A stretch of DNA of 64,000 nucleotides from Oasisia sp. SBJ-2009 (taxonomy: Eukaryota > Annelida > Polychaeta > Sabellida > Siboglinidae), in NCBI GenBank assembly GCA_964017155.1, contig OZ024856.1, positions 7,701,811 to 7,765,810 on the forward strand, given 5' to 3'. Below are positions 51,401 through 63,930 of the stretch, piece after piece (the first letter of the stretch is position 1; every line of letters begins with the position of its first letter). Below the pieces are notes generated by a model. It was not told where the DNA came from, made no database searches, and saw only the letters and a list, made by a program, of their open reading frames with translations. Position numbers and translations under genes: made by a program.

Positions 51401-52591
51401 ACTGTAAACTCGCTTAAATGCGTTCGCGCCAAAATAACGGTATTGTCTCATCGGAAAACTACAACGTAGTACCACTATAATTAGATACTTTTTTTTGGAT
51501 TTGCATAGGCCAGACAACAAAGAATAAAGTACAAGTGGTTGAATTTCGATACTAATAGATAGTGGCTTTGGAAATTGCGAGAAACACCCCAAAATGCGCT
51601 TACGCCAATATAAGGGTATTTTCTCTTCTGAAAAATACAACGTACCAATACAGTTCGTTAGTTTTATGGATCGTCATCGGTTCCTGGACTAGAAATCAAT
51701 TACAACTTGTCGAGCTTCCAAAGTGGTGCCTATATTTCGGAAATTACGCTAATCACCCTCAAAGTTCGCTTACGCCAATGCAAAGTTATTTTCACATCTG
51801 AAACCTACAATGTACCACTACTATTCGTGACCTTTGTGGATTCCCGTGGTTCCCAGGGCGAAGAGTCATGTACAATTGGTCGTGCTTCGATAAGCGTACC
51901 TATTTTTTCGGAAATTACGTTAAACTCCCTTAAATGCGTTCGCGCCAAATTAACGGTATTATCTCATCGGAAAACTACATCGTAGTACGACTATAATAAA
52001 ATACTTTTTTTGGATTTGTATAGTCCAGACAACGAGGAATAAAGAACACGGGGTTGAATTTCGATACTAATAGATGGTGATTTTCGAAATTGCGATAATC
52101 ACCCCAAAGTGCGCTTGCGCCAATATAAGGGTATTTTCTCTTCTGAAAAATACAACGTACAAATACAGTTCGTTAGTTTTATGGATCGTCATCGGTTCCC
52201 GAACTAGAAATCGACTACAACTTGTCGAGCTTCCAAAATGGTGCCTATATTTCGGAAATTACGCTAATCACCCTCAAAGTGCGCTTACGCCAATGCAAAG
52301 TTATTTTCACATCTGAAACCTACAATGTACCACTACTATTCGTGACATGTGTGGATTCGCATGATTCCCAGAACGAAGAGTCAAGTACAAGTGGGCGTGC
52401 TTCGATACTCGTACCTATTTTTTCGGAAATTACTGTAAACTCGCTTAAATGCGTTCGCGCCAAAATAACGGTATTGTCTCATCGCAAAACTACAACGTAG
52501 TACCACTATAATTATATACTTTTTTTGGATTTGCATAGGCCAGACAACAAGGAATAAAGTACAAGTGGTTGAATTTCGATACTAATAGATA
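48470..52591 (+). repeat. HOR block 11: 8 units, G-F-K-L-V-P-Q/K/L-N/Q
   Basis: Units at 48470, 48985, 49500, 50015, 50530, 51046, 51562 and 52077. The 51562 unit is a three-part mosaic: Q head, K middle (gattcccgtgg, gagtcatgtac), L end (gataagcg, ataataaaatac), with private acaattggtcg (t at 51876). The 52077 unit has a V/N head and a Q tail, switching between 52281 and 52302, which removes D and one Q. Confidence 0.85.
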
Positions 52592-55500
52592 GTGGCTTTT
52601 GGAATTGCGAGAAACACCCCAAAATGCGCTTACGCCAATATAAGGGTGTTTTCTCTTCTGAAAAATACAACTTACCAATACAGTTCGTTAGTTTTATGGA
52701 TCGTCATCGGTTCCCGGACTAGAAATCAATTACAGCTTGTCGAGCTTCCAAAATGGTGCCTATATTTCGGAAATTACGCTAATCACCCTCAAAGTTCGCT
52801 TACGCCAATGCAAAGTTATTTTCACATCTGAAACCTACAATGTTCCACTACTATTCGTGACCTTTGTGGATTCGCGTGGTTCCCAGGGCGAAGAGTCATG
52901 TACAAGTGGTCGTGCTTCGATACGCGTACCTATTTTTTCGGAAATTACGTTAAACTCCCTTAAATGCGTTCGCGCCAAATTGACGGTATTATCTCATCGG
53001 AAAACTACATCGTAGTACGAGTATATTAAGATACTTTTTTTGGATTTGTATAGTCCAGACTACGAGGAATAAAGTGCACGGGGTTGAATTTCGATACTAA
53101 TAGATAGTGATTTTGGAAATTTCGATAAACACCCCAAAGTGCGCTTGCGCCAATATAAGGGTATTTTCTCTTCTGAAAAATACAACGTACAAATACAGTT
53201 CGTTAGTTTTATGGATCGTCATCGGTTCCCGAACTAGAAATCGACTACAACTTGTCGAGCTTCCAAAATGGTGCCTATATTTCGGAAATTACGCTAATCA
53301 CCCTCAAAGTGCGCTTACGCCAATGCAAAGTTATTTTCACATCTGAAACCTACAATGTACCACTACTCTTCGTGACATGTGTGGATTCGCATGATTCCCA
53401 GAACGAAGAGTCAAGTTCAAGTGGGCGTGCTTCGATACTCGTACCTATTTTTTCCGAAATTACTGTAAACTCGCTTAAATGCGTTCGCGCCAAAACAACG
53501 GTATTGTCTCATCGGAAAACTACAACGTAGTACCACTATAATTAGATACTTTTTTTGGATTTGCACAGGCCAGACAACGAGGAATAAAGTACAAGTGGTT
53601 GAATTTCGATACTAATAGATAGTGGCTTTAGAAATTGCGAGAAACACCCCAAAATGCGCTTACGCCAATATAAGGGTATTTTCTCTTCTGAAAAATACAA
53701 CGTACAAATACAGTTCGTTAGTTTTATGGATCGTCATCGGTTCCCGGACTAGAAATCAATTACAGCTTGTCGAGCTTCCAAAATGGTGCCTATATTTCGG
53801 AAATTACGCTAATCACCCTCAAAGTTCGCTTACGCCAATGCAAAGTTATTTTCACATCTGAAACCTACAATGTACCACTACTATTCGTGACCTTTGTGGA
53901 TTCCCGTGGTTCCCAGGGCGAAGAGTCATGTACAAGTGGTCGTGCTTCGATACGCGTACCTATTTTTTCGGAAATTACGTTAAACTCCCTTAAATGCGTT
54001 CGCGCCAAATTAACGGTATTATCTCAACGAAAAACTACATCGTAGTACGACTATATTAAGATACTTTTTTTGGATTTGTATAGTCCAGACAACGAGGAAT
54101 AAAGTGCACGGGGTTGAATTTCGATACTAATAGATAGTGATTTTCGAAATTTCGATAAACACCCCAAAGTGCGCTTGCGCCAATATAAGGGTATTTTCTC
54201 TTCTGAAAAATACAACATACAAATACAGTTCGTTAGTTTTATGGATCGTCATCGGTTCCCGAACTAGAAATCGACTACAACTTGTCGAGCTTCCAAAATT
54301 GTGCCTATATTTCGGAAATTACGCTAATCACCCTCAAAGTGCGCTTACGCCAATGCAAAGTTATTTTCACATCTGAAACCTACAATGTACCACTACTATT
54401 CGTGACATTTGTGGATTCGCATGGTTCCCAGGGCGAAGAGGCAAGTACAAGTGGTCCTGCTTCGATAAGCGTACCTATTTTTTCGGAAATTACGTTAAAC
54501 TCCCTTAAATGCGTTCGCGCCAAATTAACGGTATTATCTCATCGGAAAACTACATCGTAGTACGACTATAATAAAATACTTTTTTTGGATTTGTATAGTC
54601 CAGACAACGAGGAATAAAGAACACGGGGTTGAATTTCGATACTAATAGATGGTGATTTTCGAAATTGCGATAATCACCCCAAAGTGCGCTTGCGCCAATA
54701 TAAGGGTATTTTCTCTTCTGAAAAATACAACGTACAAATACAGTTCGTTAGTTTTATGGATCGTCATCGGTTCCCGAACTAGAAATCGACTACAACTTGT
54801 CGAGCTTCCAAAATGGTGCCTATATTTCGGAAATTACGCTAATCACCCTCAAAGTGCGCTTACGCCAAAGCAAAGTTATTTTCACATCTGAAACCTACAA
54901 TGTACCACTAATCTTCGTGACATGTGTGGAATCGCATGATTCCCAGAACGAAGAGTCAAGTACAAGTGGGCGTGCTTCGATACTCGTACCTATTTTTTCG
55001 GAAATTACTCTAAACTCGCTTAAATGAGTTCGCGCCAAAATAACGGAATTGTCTCATCGGAAAACTACAACGTAGTACCACTATAATTATATACTTTTTT
55101 TTGGATATGCATAGGCCAGACAACAAGGAATAAAGGACAAGTGGTTGAATTTCGATACTAATAGATAGTGGCTTTGGAAATTGCGAGAAACACCCCAAAA
55201 TGCGCTTACGCCAATATAAGGGTATTTTCTCTTCTGAAAAATGCAACGTACAAATACAGTTCGTTAGTTTTATGGATCGTCATCGGTTCCCGGACTAGAA
55301 ATCAACTACAACTTGTCGAGCTTCCAAAATGGTGCCTATATTTCGCAAATTACGCTAATCACCCTCAAAGTGCGCTTACGCCAAAGCAAAGTTATTTTCA
55401 CATCTGAAACCTACAATGTACCACTAATCTTCGTGACATGTGTGGATTCGCATGATTCCCAGAACGAAGAGTCAAGTACAAGTGGGCGTGCTTCGATACT

Positions 55501-57744
55501 CGTACTTATTTTTTCGGAAATTACTGTAAACTCGCTTAAATGCGTTCGCGCCAAAATAACGGTATTGTCTCATCGGAAAACTACAACGTAGTACCACTAT
55601 AATTAGATACTTTTTTTTGGATTTGCATAGGCCAGACAACAAAGAATAAAGTACAAGTGGTTGAATTTCGATACTAATAGATAGTGGCTTTGGAAATTGC
55701 GAGAAACACCCCAAAATGCGCTTACGCCAATATAAGGGTATTTTCTCTTCTGAAAAATACAACGTACCAATACAGTTCGTTAGTTTTATGGATCGTCATC
55801 GGTTCCTGGACTAGAAATCAATTACAACTTGTCGAGCTTCCAAAGTGGTGCCTATATTTCGGAAATTACGCTAATCACCCTCAAAGTTCGCTTACGCCAA
55901 TGCAAAGTTATTTTCACATCTGAAACCTACAATGTACCACTACTATTCGTGACCTTTGTGGATTCCCGTGGTTCCCAGGGCGAAGAGTCATGTACAATTG
56001 GTCGTGCTTCGATAAGCGTACCTATTTTTTCGGAAATTACGTTAAACTCCCTTAAATGCGTTCGCGCCAAATTAACGGTATTATCTCATCGGAAAACTAC
56101 ATCGTAGTACGACTATAATAAAATACTTTTTTTGGATTTGTATAGTCCAGACAACGAGGAATAAAGAACACGGGGTTGAATTTCGATACTAATAGATGGT
56201 GATTTTCGAAATTGCGATAATCACCCCAAAGTGCGCTTGCGCCAATATAAGGGTATTTTCTCTTCTGAAAAATACAACGTACAAATACAGTTCGTTAGTT
56301 TTATGGATCGTCATCGGTTCCCGAACTAGAAATCGACTACAACTTGTCGAGCTTCCAAAATGGTGCCTATATTTCGGAAATTACGCTAATCACCCTCAAA
56401 GTGCGCTTACGCCAATGCAAAGTAATTTTCACATCTGAAACCTACAATGTACCACTACTCTTCGTGACATGTGTGGATTCGCATGATTCCCAGAACGAAG
56501 AGTCAAGTACAAGTGGGCGTGCTTCGATACGCGTACCTATTTTTTCGGAAATTACGTTAAACTCCCTTAAATGCGTTCGCGCCAAATTAACGGTATTATC
56601 TCATCGGAAAACTACATCGTAGTACGACTATATTAAGATACTTTTTTTGGATTTGTATAGTCCAGACAACGAGGAATAAAGTGCACGGGGTTGAATTTCG
56701 ATACTAATAGATAGTGATTTTCGAAATTTCGATAAACACCCGAAAGTGCGCATGCGCCAATATAAGGGTATTTTCTCTTCTGAAAAATACAACGTACACA
56801 TACAGTTCGTTTATTTTATGGATCGTCATCGGTTCCCGAACTAGAAATCGACTACAACTTGTCGAGCTTCCAAAATGGTGCCTATATTTCGGAAATTACG
56901 CTAATCACCCTCAAAGTGCGCTTACGCCAAAGCAAAGTTATTTTCACATCTGAAACCTACAATGTACCACTAATCTTCGTGACATGTGTGGATTCGCATG
57001 ATTCCCAGAACGAAGAGTCAAGTACAAGTGGGCGTGCTTCGATACTCGTACCTATTTTTTCGGAAATTACTGTAAACTCGCTTAAATGCGTTCGCGCCAA
57101 AATAACGGTATTGTCTCATCGGAAAACTACAACGTAGTACCACTATAATTAGATACTTTTTTTTGGATTTGCATAGGCCAGACAACAAAGAATAAAGAAC
57201 AAGTGGTTGAATTTCGAAACTAATAGATAGTGGCTTTGGAAATTGCGAGAAACACCCCAAAATGCGCTTACGCCAATATAAGGGTATTTTCTCTTCTGAA
57301 AAATACAACGTACCAATACAGTTCGTTAGTTTTATGGATCGTCATCGGTTCCTGGACTAGAAATCAATTACAACTTTTCGAGCTTCCAAAGTGGTGCCTA
57401 TATTTCGGAAATTACGCTAATCACCCTCAAAGTTCGCTTACGCCAATGCAAAGTTATTTTCACATCTGAAACCTACAATGTACCACTACTATTCGTGACA
57501 TGTGTGGATTCGCATGATTCCCAGAACGAAGAGTCAAGTACAAGTGGGCGTGCTTCGATACTCGTACCTATTTTTTCGGAAATTACTGTAAACTCGCTTA
57601 AATGCGTTCGCGCCAAAATAACGGTATTGTCTCATCGGAAAACTACAACGTAGTACCACTATAATTATATACTTTTTTTGGATTTGCATAGGCCAGACAA
57701 CAAGGAATAAAGTACAAGTGGTTGAATTTCGATACTAATAGATA
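52592..57744 (+). repeat. HOR block 12: complete 10-unit HOR G-F-K-L-V-P-Q-N-D-Q
   Basis: Units at 52592, 53107, 53622, 54137, 54652, 55168, 55684, 56199, 56714 and 57230; total 5153 bp. Same order as block 2, but with the derived markers of the right half: F head, L with aacatacaaat, and the Q/K/L mosaic at 55684. That mosaic shares t at 55998 with 51876, offset exactly 4122 bp. G (52592) has private gtacgagtatatt, also in the next block's G. Confidence 0.87.
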
Positions 57745-60700
57745 GTGGCTTTTGGAATTGCGAGAAACACCCCAAAATGCGCTTACGCCAATATAAGGGT
57801 GTTTTCTCTTCTGAAAAATACAACTTACCAATACAGTTCGTTAGTTTTATGGATCGTCATCGGTTCCCGGACTAGAAATCAATTACAGCTTGTCGAGCTT
57901 CCAAAATGGTGCCTATATTTCGGAAATTACGCTAATCACCCTCAAAGTTCGCTTACGCCAATGCAAAGTTATTTTCACATCTGAAACCTACAATGTACCA
58001 CTACTATTCGTGACCTTTGTGGATTCCCGTGGTTCCCAGGGCGAAGAGTCATGTACAAGTGGTCGTGCTTCGATACGCGTACCTATTTTTTCGGAAATTA
58101 CGTTAAACTCCCTTAAATGCGTTCGCGCCAAATTGACGGTATTATCTCATCGGAAAACTACATCGTAGTACGAGTATATTAAGATACTTTTTTTGGATTT
58201 GTATAGTCCAGACAACGAGGAATAAAGTGCACGGGGTTGAATTTCGATACTAATAGATAGTGATTTTGGAAATTTCGATAAACACCCCAAAGTGCGCTTG
58301 CGCCAATATAAGGGTATTTTCTCTTCTGAAAAATACAACGTACAAATACAGTTCGTTAGTTTTATGGATCGTCATCGGTTCCCGAACTAGAAATCGACTA
58401 CAACTTGTCGAGCTTCCAAAATGGTGCCTATATTTCGGAAATTACGCTAATCACCCTCAAAGTGCGCTTACGCCAATGCAAAGTTATTTTCACATCTGAA
58501 ACCTACAATGTACCACTACTCTTCGTGACATGTGTGGATTCGCATGATTCCCAGAACGAAGAGTCAAGTTCAAGTGGGCGTGCTTCGATACTCGTACCTA
58601 TTTTTTCCGAAATTACTGTAAACTCGCTTAAATGCGTTCGCGCCAAAACAACGGTATTGTCTCATCGGAAAACTACAACGTAGTACCACTATAATTAGAT
58701 ACTTTTTTTGGATTTGCACAGGCCAGACAACGAGGAATAAAGTACAAGTGGTTGAATTTCGATACTAATAGATAGTGATTTTGGAAATTTCGATAAACAC
58801 CCCAAAGTGCGCTTGCGCCAATATAAGGGTATTTTCTCTTCTGAAAAATACAACGTACAAATACAGTTCGTTAGTTTTATGGATCGTCATCGGTTCCCGA
58901 ACTAGAAATCGACTACAACTTGTCGAGCTTCCAAAATGGTGCCTATATTTCGGAAATTACGCTAATCACCCTCAAAGTGCGCTTACGCCAAAGCAAAGTT
59001 ATTTTCACATCTGAAACCTACAATGTACCACTACTATTCGTGACCTTTGTGGATTCCCGTGGTTCCCAGGGCGAAGAGTCATGTACAAGTGGTCGTGCTT
59101 CGATACGCGTACCTATTTTTTCGGAAATTACGTTAAACTCCCTTAAATGCGTTCGCGCCAAATTAACGGTATTATCTCAACGAAAAACTACATCGTAGTA
59201 CGACTATATTAAGATACTTTTTTTGGATTTGTATAGTCCAGACAACGAGGAATAAAGTGCACGGGGTTGAATTTCGATACTAATAGATAGTGATTTTCGA
59301 AATTTCGATAAACACCCCAAAGTGCGCTTGCGCCAATATAAGGGTATTTTCTCTTCTGAAAAATACAACATACAAATACAGTTCGTTAGTTTTATGGATC
59401 GTCATCGGTTCCCGAACTAGAAATCGACTACAACTTGTCGAGCTTCCAAAATTGTGCCTATATTTCGGAAATTACGCTAATCACCCTCAAAGTGCGCTTA
59501 CGCCAATGCAAAGTTATTTTCACATCTGAAACCTACAATGTACCACTACTATTCGTGACATTTGTGGATTCGCATGGTTCCCAGGGCGAAGAGGCAAGTA
59601 CAAGTGGTCCTGCTTCGATAAGCGTACCTATTTTTTCGGAAATTACGTTAAACTCCCTTAAATGCGTTCGCGCCAAATTAACGGTATTATCTCATCGGAA
59701 AACTACATCGTAGTACGACTATAATAAAATACTTTTTTTGGATTTGTATAGTCCAGACAACGAGGAAAAAAGAACACGGGGTTGAATTTCGATACTAATA
59801 GATGGTGATTTTCGAAATTGCGATAATCACCCCAAAGTGCGCTTGCGCCAATATAAGGGTATTTTCTCTTCTGAAAAATACAACGTACAAATACAGTTCG
59901 TTAGTTTTATGGATCGTCATCGGTTCCCGAACTAGAAATCGACTACAACTTGTCGAGCTTCCAAAATGGTGCCTATATTTCGGAAATTACGCTAATCACC
60001 CTCAAAGTGCGCTTACGCCAAAGCAAAGTTATTTTCACATCTGAAACCTACAATGTACCACTAATCTTCGTGACATGTGTGGAATCGCATGATTCCCAGA
60101 ACGAAGAGTCAAGTACAAGTGGGCGTGCTTCGATACTCGTACCTATTTTTTCGGAAATTACTCTAAACTCGCTTAAATGAGTTCGCGCCAAAATAACGGA
60201 ATTGTCTCATCGGAAAACTACAACGTAGTACCACTATAATTATATACTTTTTTTTGGATTTGCATAGGCCAGACAACAAGGAATAAAGGACAAGTGGTTG
60301 AATTTCGATACAAATAGATAGTGGCTTTGGAAATTGCGAGAAACACCCCAAAATGCGCTTACGCCAATATAAGGGTATTTTCTCTTCTGAAAAATGCAAC
60401 GTACAAATACAGTTCGTTAGTTTTATGGATCGTCATCGGTTCCCGGACTAGAAATCAACCACAACTTGTCGAGCTTCCAAAATGGTGCCTATATTTCGCA
60501 AATTACGCTAATCACCCTCAAAGTGCGCTTACGCCAAAGCAAAGTTATTTTCACATCTGAAACCTACAATGTACCACTAATCTTCGTGACATGTGTGGAT
60601 TCGCATGATTCCCAGAACGAAGAGTCAAGTACAAGTGGGCGTGCTTCGATACTCGTACTTATTTTTTCGGAAATTACTGTAAACTCGCTTAAATGCGTTC

Positions 60701-61351
60701 GCGCCAAAATAACGGTATTGTCTCATCGGAAAACTACAACGTAGTACCACTATAATTAGATACTTTTTTTTGGATTTGCATAGGCCAGACAACAAAGAAT
60801 AAAGTACAAGTGGTTGAATTTCGATACTAATAGATAGTGGCTTTGGAAATTGCGAGAAACACCCCAAAATGCGCTTACGCCAATATAAGGGTATTTTCTC
60901 TTCTGAAAAATACAACGTACCAATACAGTTCGTTAGTTTTATGGATCGTCATCGGTTCCTGGACTAGAAATCAATTACAACTTGTCGAGCTTCCAAAGTG
61001 GTGCCTATATTTCGGAAATTACGCTAATCACCCTCAAAGTTCGCTTACGCCAATGCAAAGTTATTTTCACATCTGAAACCTACAATGTACCACTACTATT
61101 CGTGACCTTTGTGGATTCGCGTGGTTCCCAGGGCGAAGAGTCATGTACAAGTGGTCGTGCTTCGATACGCGTACCTATTTTTTCGGAAATTACGTTAAAC
61201 TCCCTTAAATGCGTTCGCGCCAAATTAACGGTATTATCTCATCGGAAAACTACATCGTAGTACGACTATATTAAGATACTTTTTTTGGATTTGTATAGTC
61301 CAGACAACGAGGAATAAAGTGCACGGGGTTGAATTTCGATACTAATAGATA
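57745..61351 (+). repeat. HOR block 13: 7 units, G-F-F/K-L-V-P-Q/K-like
   Basis: Units at 57745, 58260, 58775, 59290, 59805, 60321 and 60837. The 58775 unit has a second F head directly after an F-type tail (gtacaagtggttg), then cgccaaagc, then a K tail (gattcccgtgg, ctcaacgaaaaac). P (60321) has ttcgcaaatt, shared with P at 55168. The last unit (60837) is Q-headed with a gattcgcgtgg tail, like the 11362 unit of the left flank. The 5-unit HOR resumes at its end. Confidence 0.84.
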
Positions 61352-63930
61352 GTGATTTTCGAAATTTCGATAAACACCCCAAAGTGCGCTTGCGCCAATA
61401 TAAGGGTATTTTCTCTTCTGAAAAATACAACGTACAAATACAGTTCGTTAGTTTTATGGATTGTCATCGGTTCCCGAACTAGAAATCGACTACAACTTGT
61501 CGAGCTTCCAAAATGGTGCCTATATTTCGGAAATTACGCTAATCACCCTCAAAGTGCGCTTACGCCAATGCAAAGTTATTTTCACATCTGAAACCTACAA
61601 TGTACCACTACTCTTCGTGACATGTGTGGATTCGCATGATTCCCAGAACGAAGAGTCAAGTTCAAGTGGGCGTGCTTCGATACTCGTACCTATTTTTTCC
61701 GAAATTACTGTAAACTCGCTTAAATGCGTTCGCGCCAAAACAACGGTATTGTCTCATCGGAAAACTACAACGTAGTACCACTATAATTATATACTTTTTT
61801 TTTGGATTTGCACAGGCCAGACAACGAGGAATAAAGTACAAGTGGTTGAATTTCGATACTAATAGTTAGTGGCTTTGGAAATTGCGAGAAACACCCCAAA
61901 ATGCGCTTACGCCAATATAAGGGTATTTTCTCTTCTGAAAAATACAACGTACAAATACAGTTCGTTAGTTTGATGGATCGTCATCGGTTCCCGGACTAGA
62001 AATCAATTACAGCTTGTCGAGCTTCCAAAATGGTGCCTATATTTCGGAAATTACGCTAATCACCCTCAAAGTTCGCTTACGCCAATGCAAAGTTATTTTC
62101 ACATCTGAAACCTACAATGTACCACTACTATTCGTGACCTTTGTGGATTCCCGTGGTTCCCAGGGCGAAGAGTCATGTACAAGTGGTCGTGCTTCGATAC
62201 GCGTACCTATTTTTTCGGAAATTACGTTAAACTCCCTTAAATGCGTTCGCGCCAAATTAACGGTATTATCTCATCGGAAAACTACATCGTAGTACGACTA
62301 TATTAAGATACTTTTTTTGGATTTGTATAGTCCAGACAACGAGGAATAAAGTGCACGGGGTTGAATTTCGATACTAATAGATAGTGATTTTCGAAATTTC
62401 GATAAACACCCCAAAGTGCGCTTGCGCCAATATAAGGGTATTTTCTCTTCTGAAAAATACAACGTACAAATACAGTTCGTTAGTTTTATGGATCGTCATC
62501 GGTTCCCGAACTAGAAATCGACTACAACTTGTCGAGCTTCCAAAATGGTGCCTATATTTCGGAAATTACGCTAATCACCCTCAAAGTGCGCTTACGCCAA
62601 TGCAAAGTTATTTTCACATCTGAAACCTACAATGTACCACTACTCTTCGTGACATGTGTGGATTCGCATGATTCCCAGAACGAAGAGTCAAGTACAAGTG
62701 GGCGTGCTTCGATACTCGTACCTATTTTTTCCGAAATTACTGTAAACTCGCTTAAATGCGTTCGCGCCAAAACAACGGTATTGTCTCATCGGAAAACTAC
62801 AACGTAGTACCACTATAATTAGATACTTTTTTTTGGATTTGTACAGGCCAGACAACGAGGAATAAAGTACAAGTGGTTGAATTTCGATACTAATAGATAG
62901 TGGCTTTGGAAATTGCGAGAAACACCCCAAAATGCGCTTACGCCAATATAAGGGTATTTTCTCTTCTGAAAAATACAACTTACCAATACAGTTCGTTAGT
63001 TTTATGGATCGTCATCGGTTCCCGGACTAGAAATCAATTACAACTTGTCGAGCTTCCAAAATGGTGCCTATATTTCGGAAATTACGCTAATCACCCTCAA
63101 AGTGCGCTTACGCCAATGCAAAGTTATTTTCACATCTGAAACCTACAATGTACCACTACTATTCGTGACATTTGTGGATTCGCATGGTTCCCAGGGCGAA
63201 GAGTCAAGTACTAGTGGTCCTGCTTCGATAAGCGTACCTATTTTTTCGGAAATTACGTTAAACTCCCTTAAATGCGTTCGCGCCAAATTAACGGTATTAT
63301 CTCATCGGAAAACTACATCGTAGTACGACTATAATAAAATACTTTTTTTGGATTTGTATAGTCCAGACAACGAGGAATAAAGAACACGGGGTTGAATTTC
63401 GATACTAATAGATGGTGATTTTCGAAATTGCGATAAACACCCCAAAGTGCGCTTGCGCCAATATAAGGGTATTTTCTCTTCTGAAAAATACAACGTACAA
63501 ATACAGTTCGTTAGTTTTATGGATCGTCATCGGTTCCCGAACTAGAAATCGACTACAACTTGTCGAGCTTCCAAAATGGTGCCTATATTTTGGAAATTAC
63601 GCTAATCACCCTCAAAGTGCGCTTACGCCAAAGCAAAGTTATTTTCACATCTGAAACCTACAATGTACCACTAATCTTCGTGACATGTGTGGATTCGCAT
63701 GATTCCCAGAACGAAGAGTCAAGTACAAGTGGGCGTGCTTCGATACTCGTACCTATTTTTTCGGAAATTACTGTAAACTCGCTTAAATGCGTTCGCGCCA
63801 AAATAACGGTATTGTCTCATCGGAAAACTACAACGTAGTACCACTATAATTACATACTTTTTTTTGGATTTGCATAGGCCAGACAACAAGGAATAAAGTA
63901 CAAGTGGTTGAATTTCGATACTAATAGATA
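61352..63930 (+). repeat. 5-unit HOR, copy 4 (2579 bp)
   Basis: Units X1-X5 at 61352, 61868, 62384, 62900 and 63415. X1 has an A head, gtcaagttcaagtggg and a T9 tail; X4 has ggtcctgcttcgataagcg; X5 has cgccaaagc and a ttacatac tail. It best matches copy 3 (11877), exactly 96 units away. X2 has gtttgatggatcg, one of the two changes in the gtttgatgggtcg of copies 1-3, so it looks like the earlier state. Private: actaatagttag near 61860. Confidence 0.87.
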
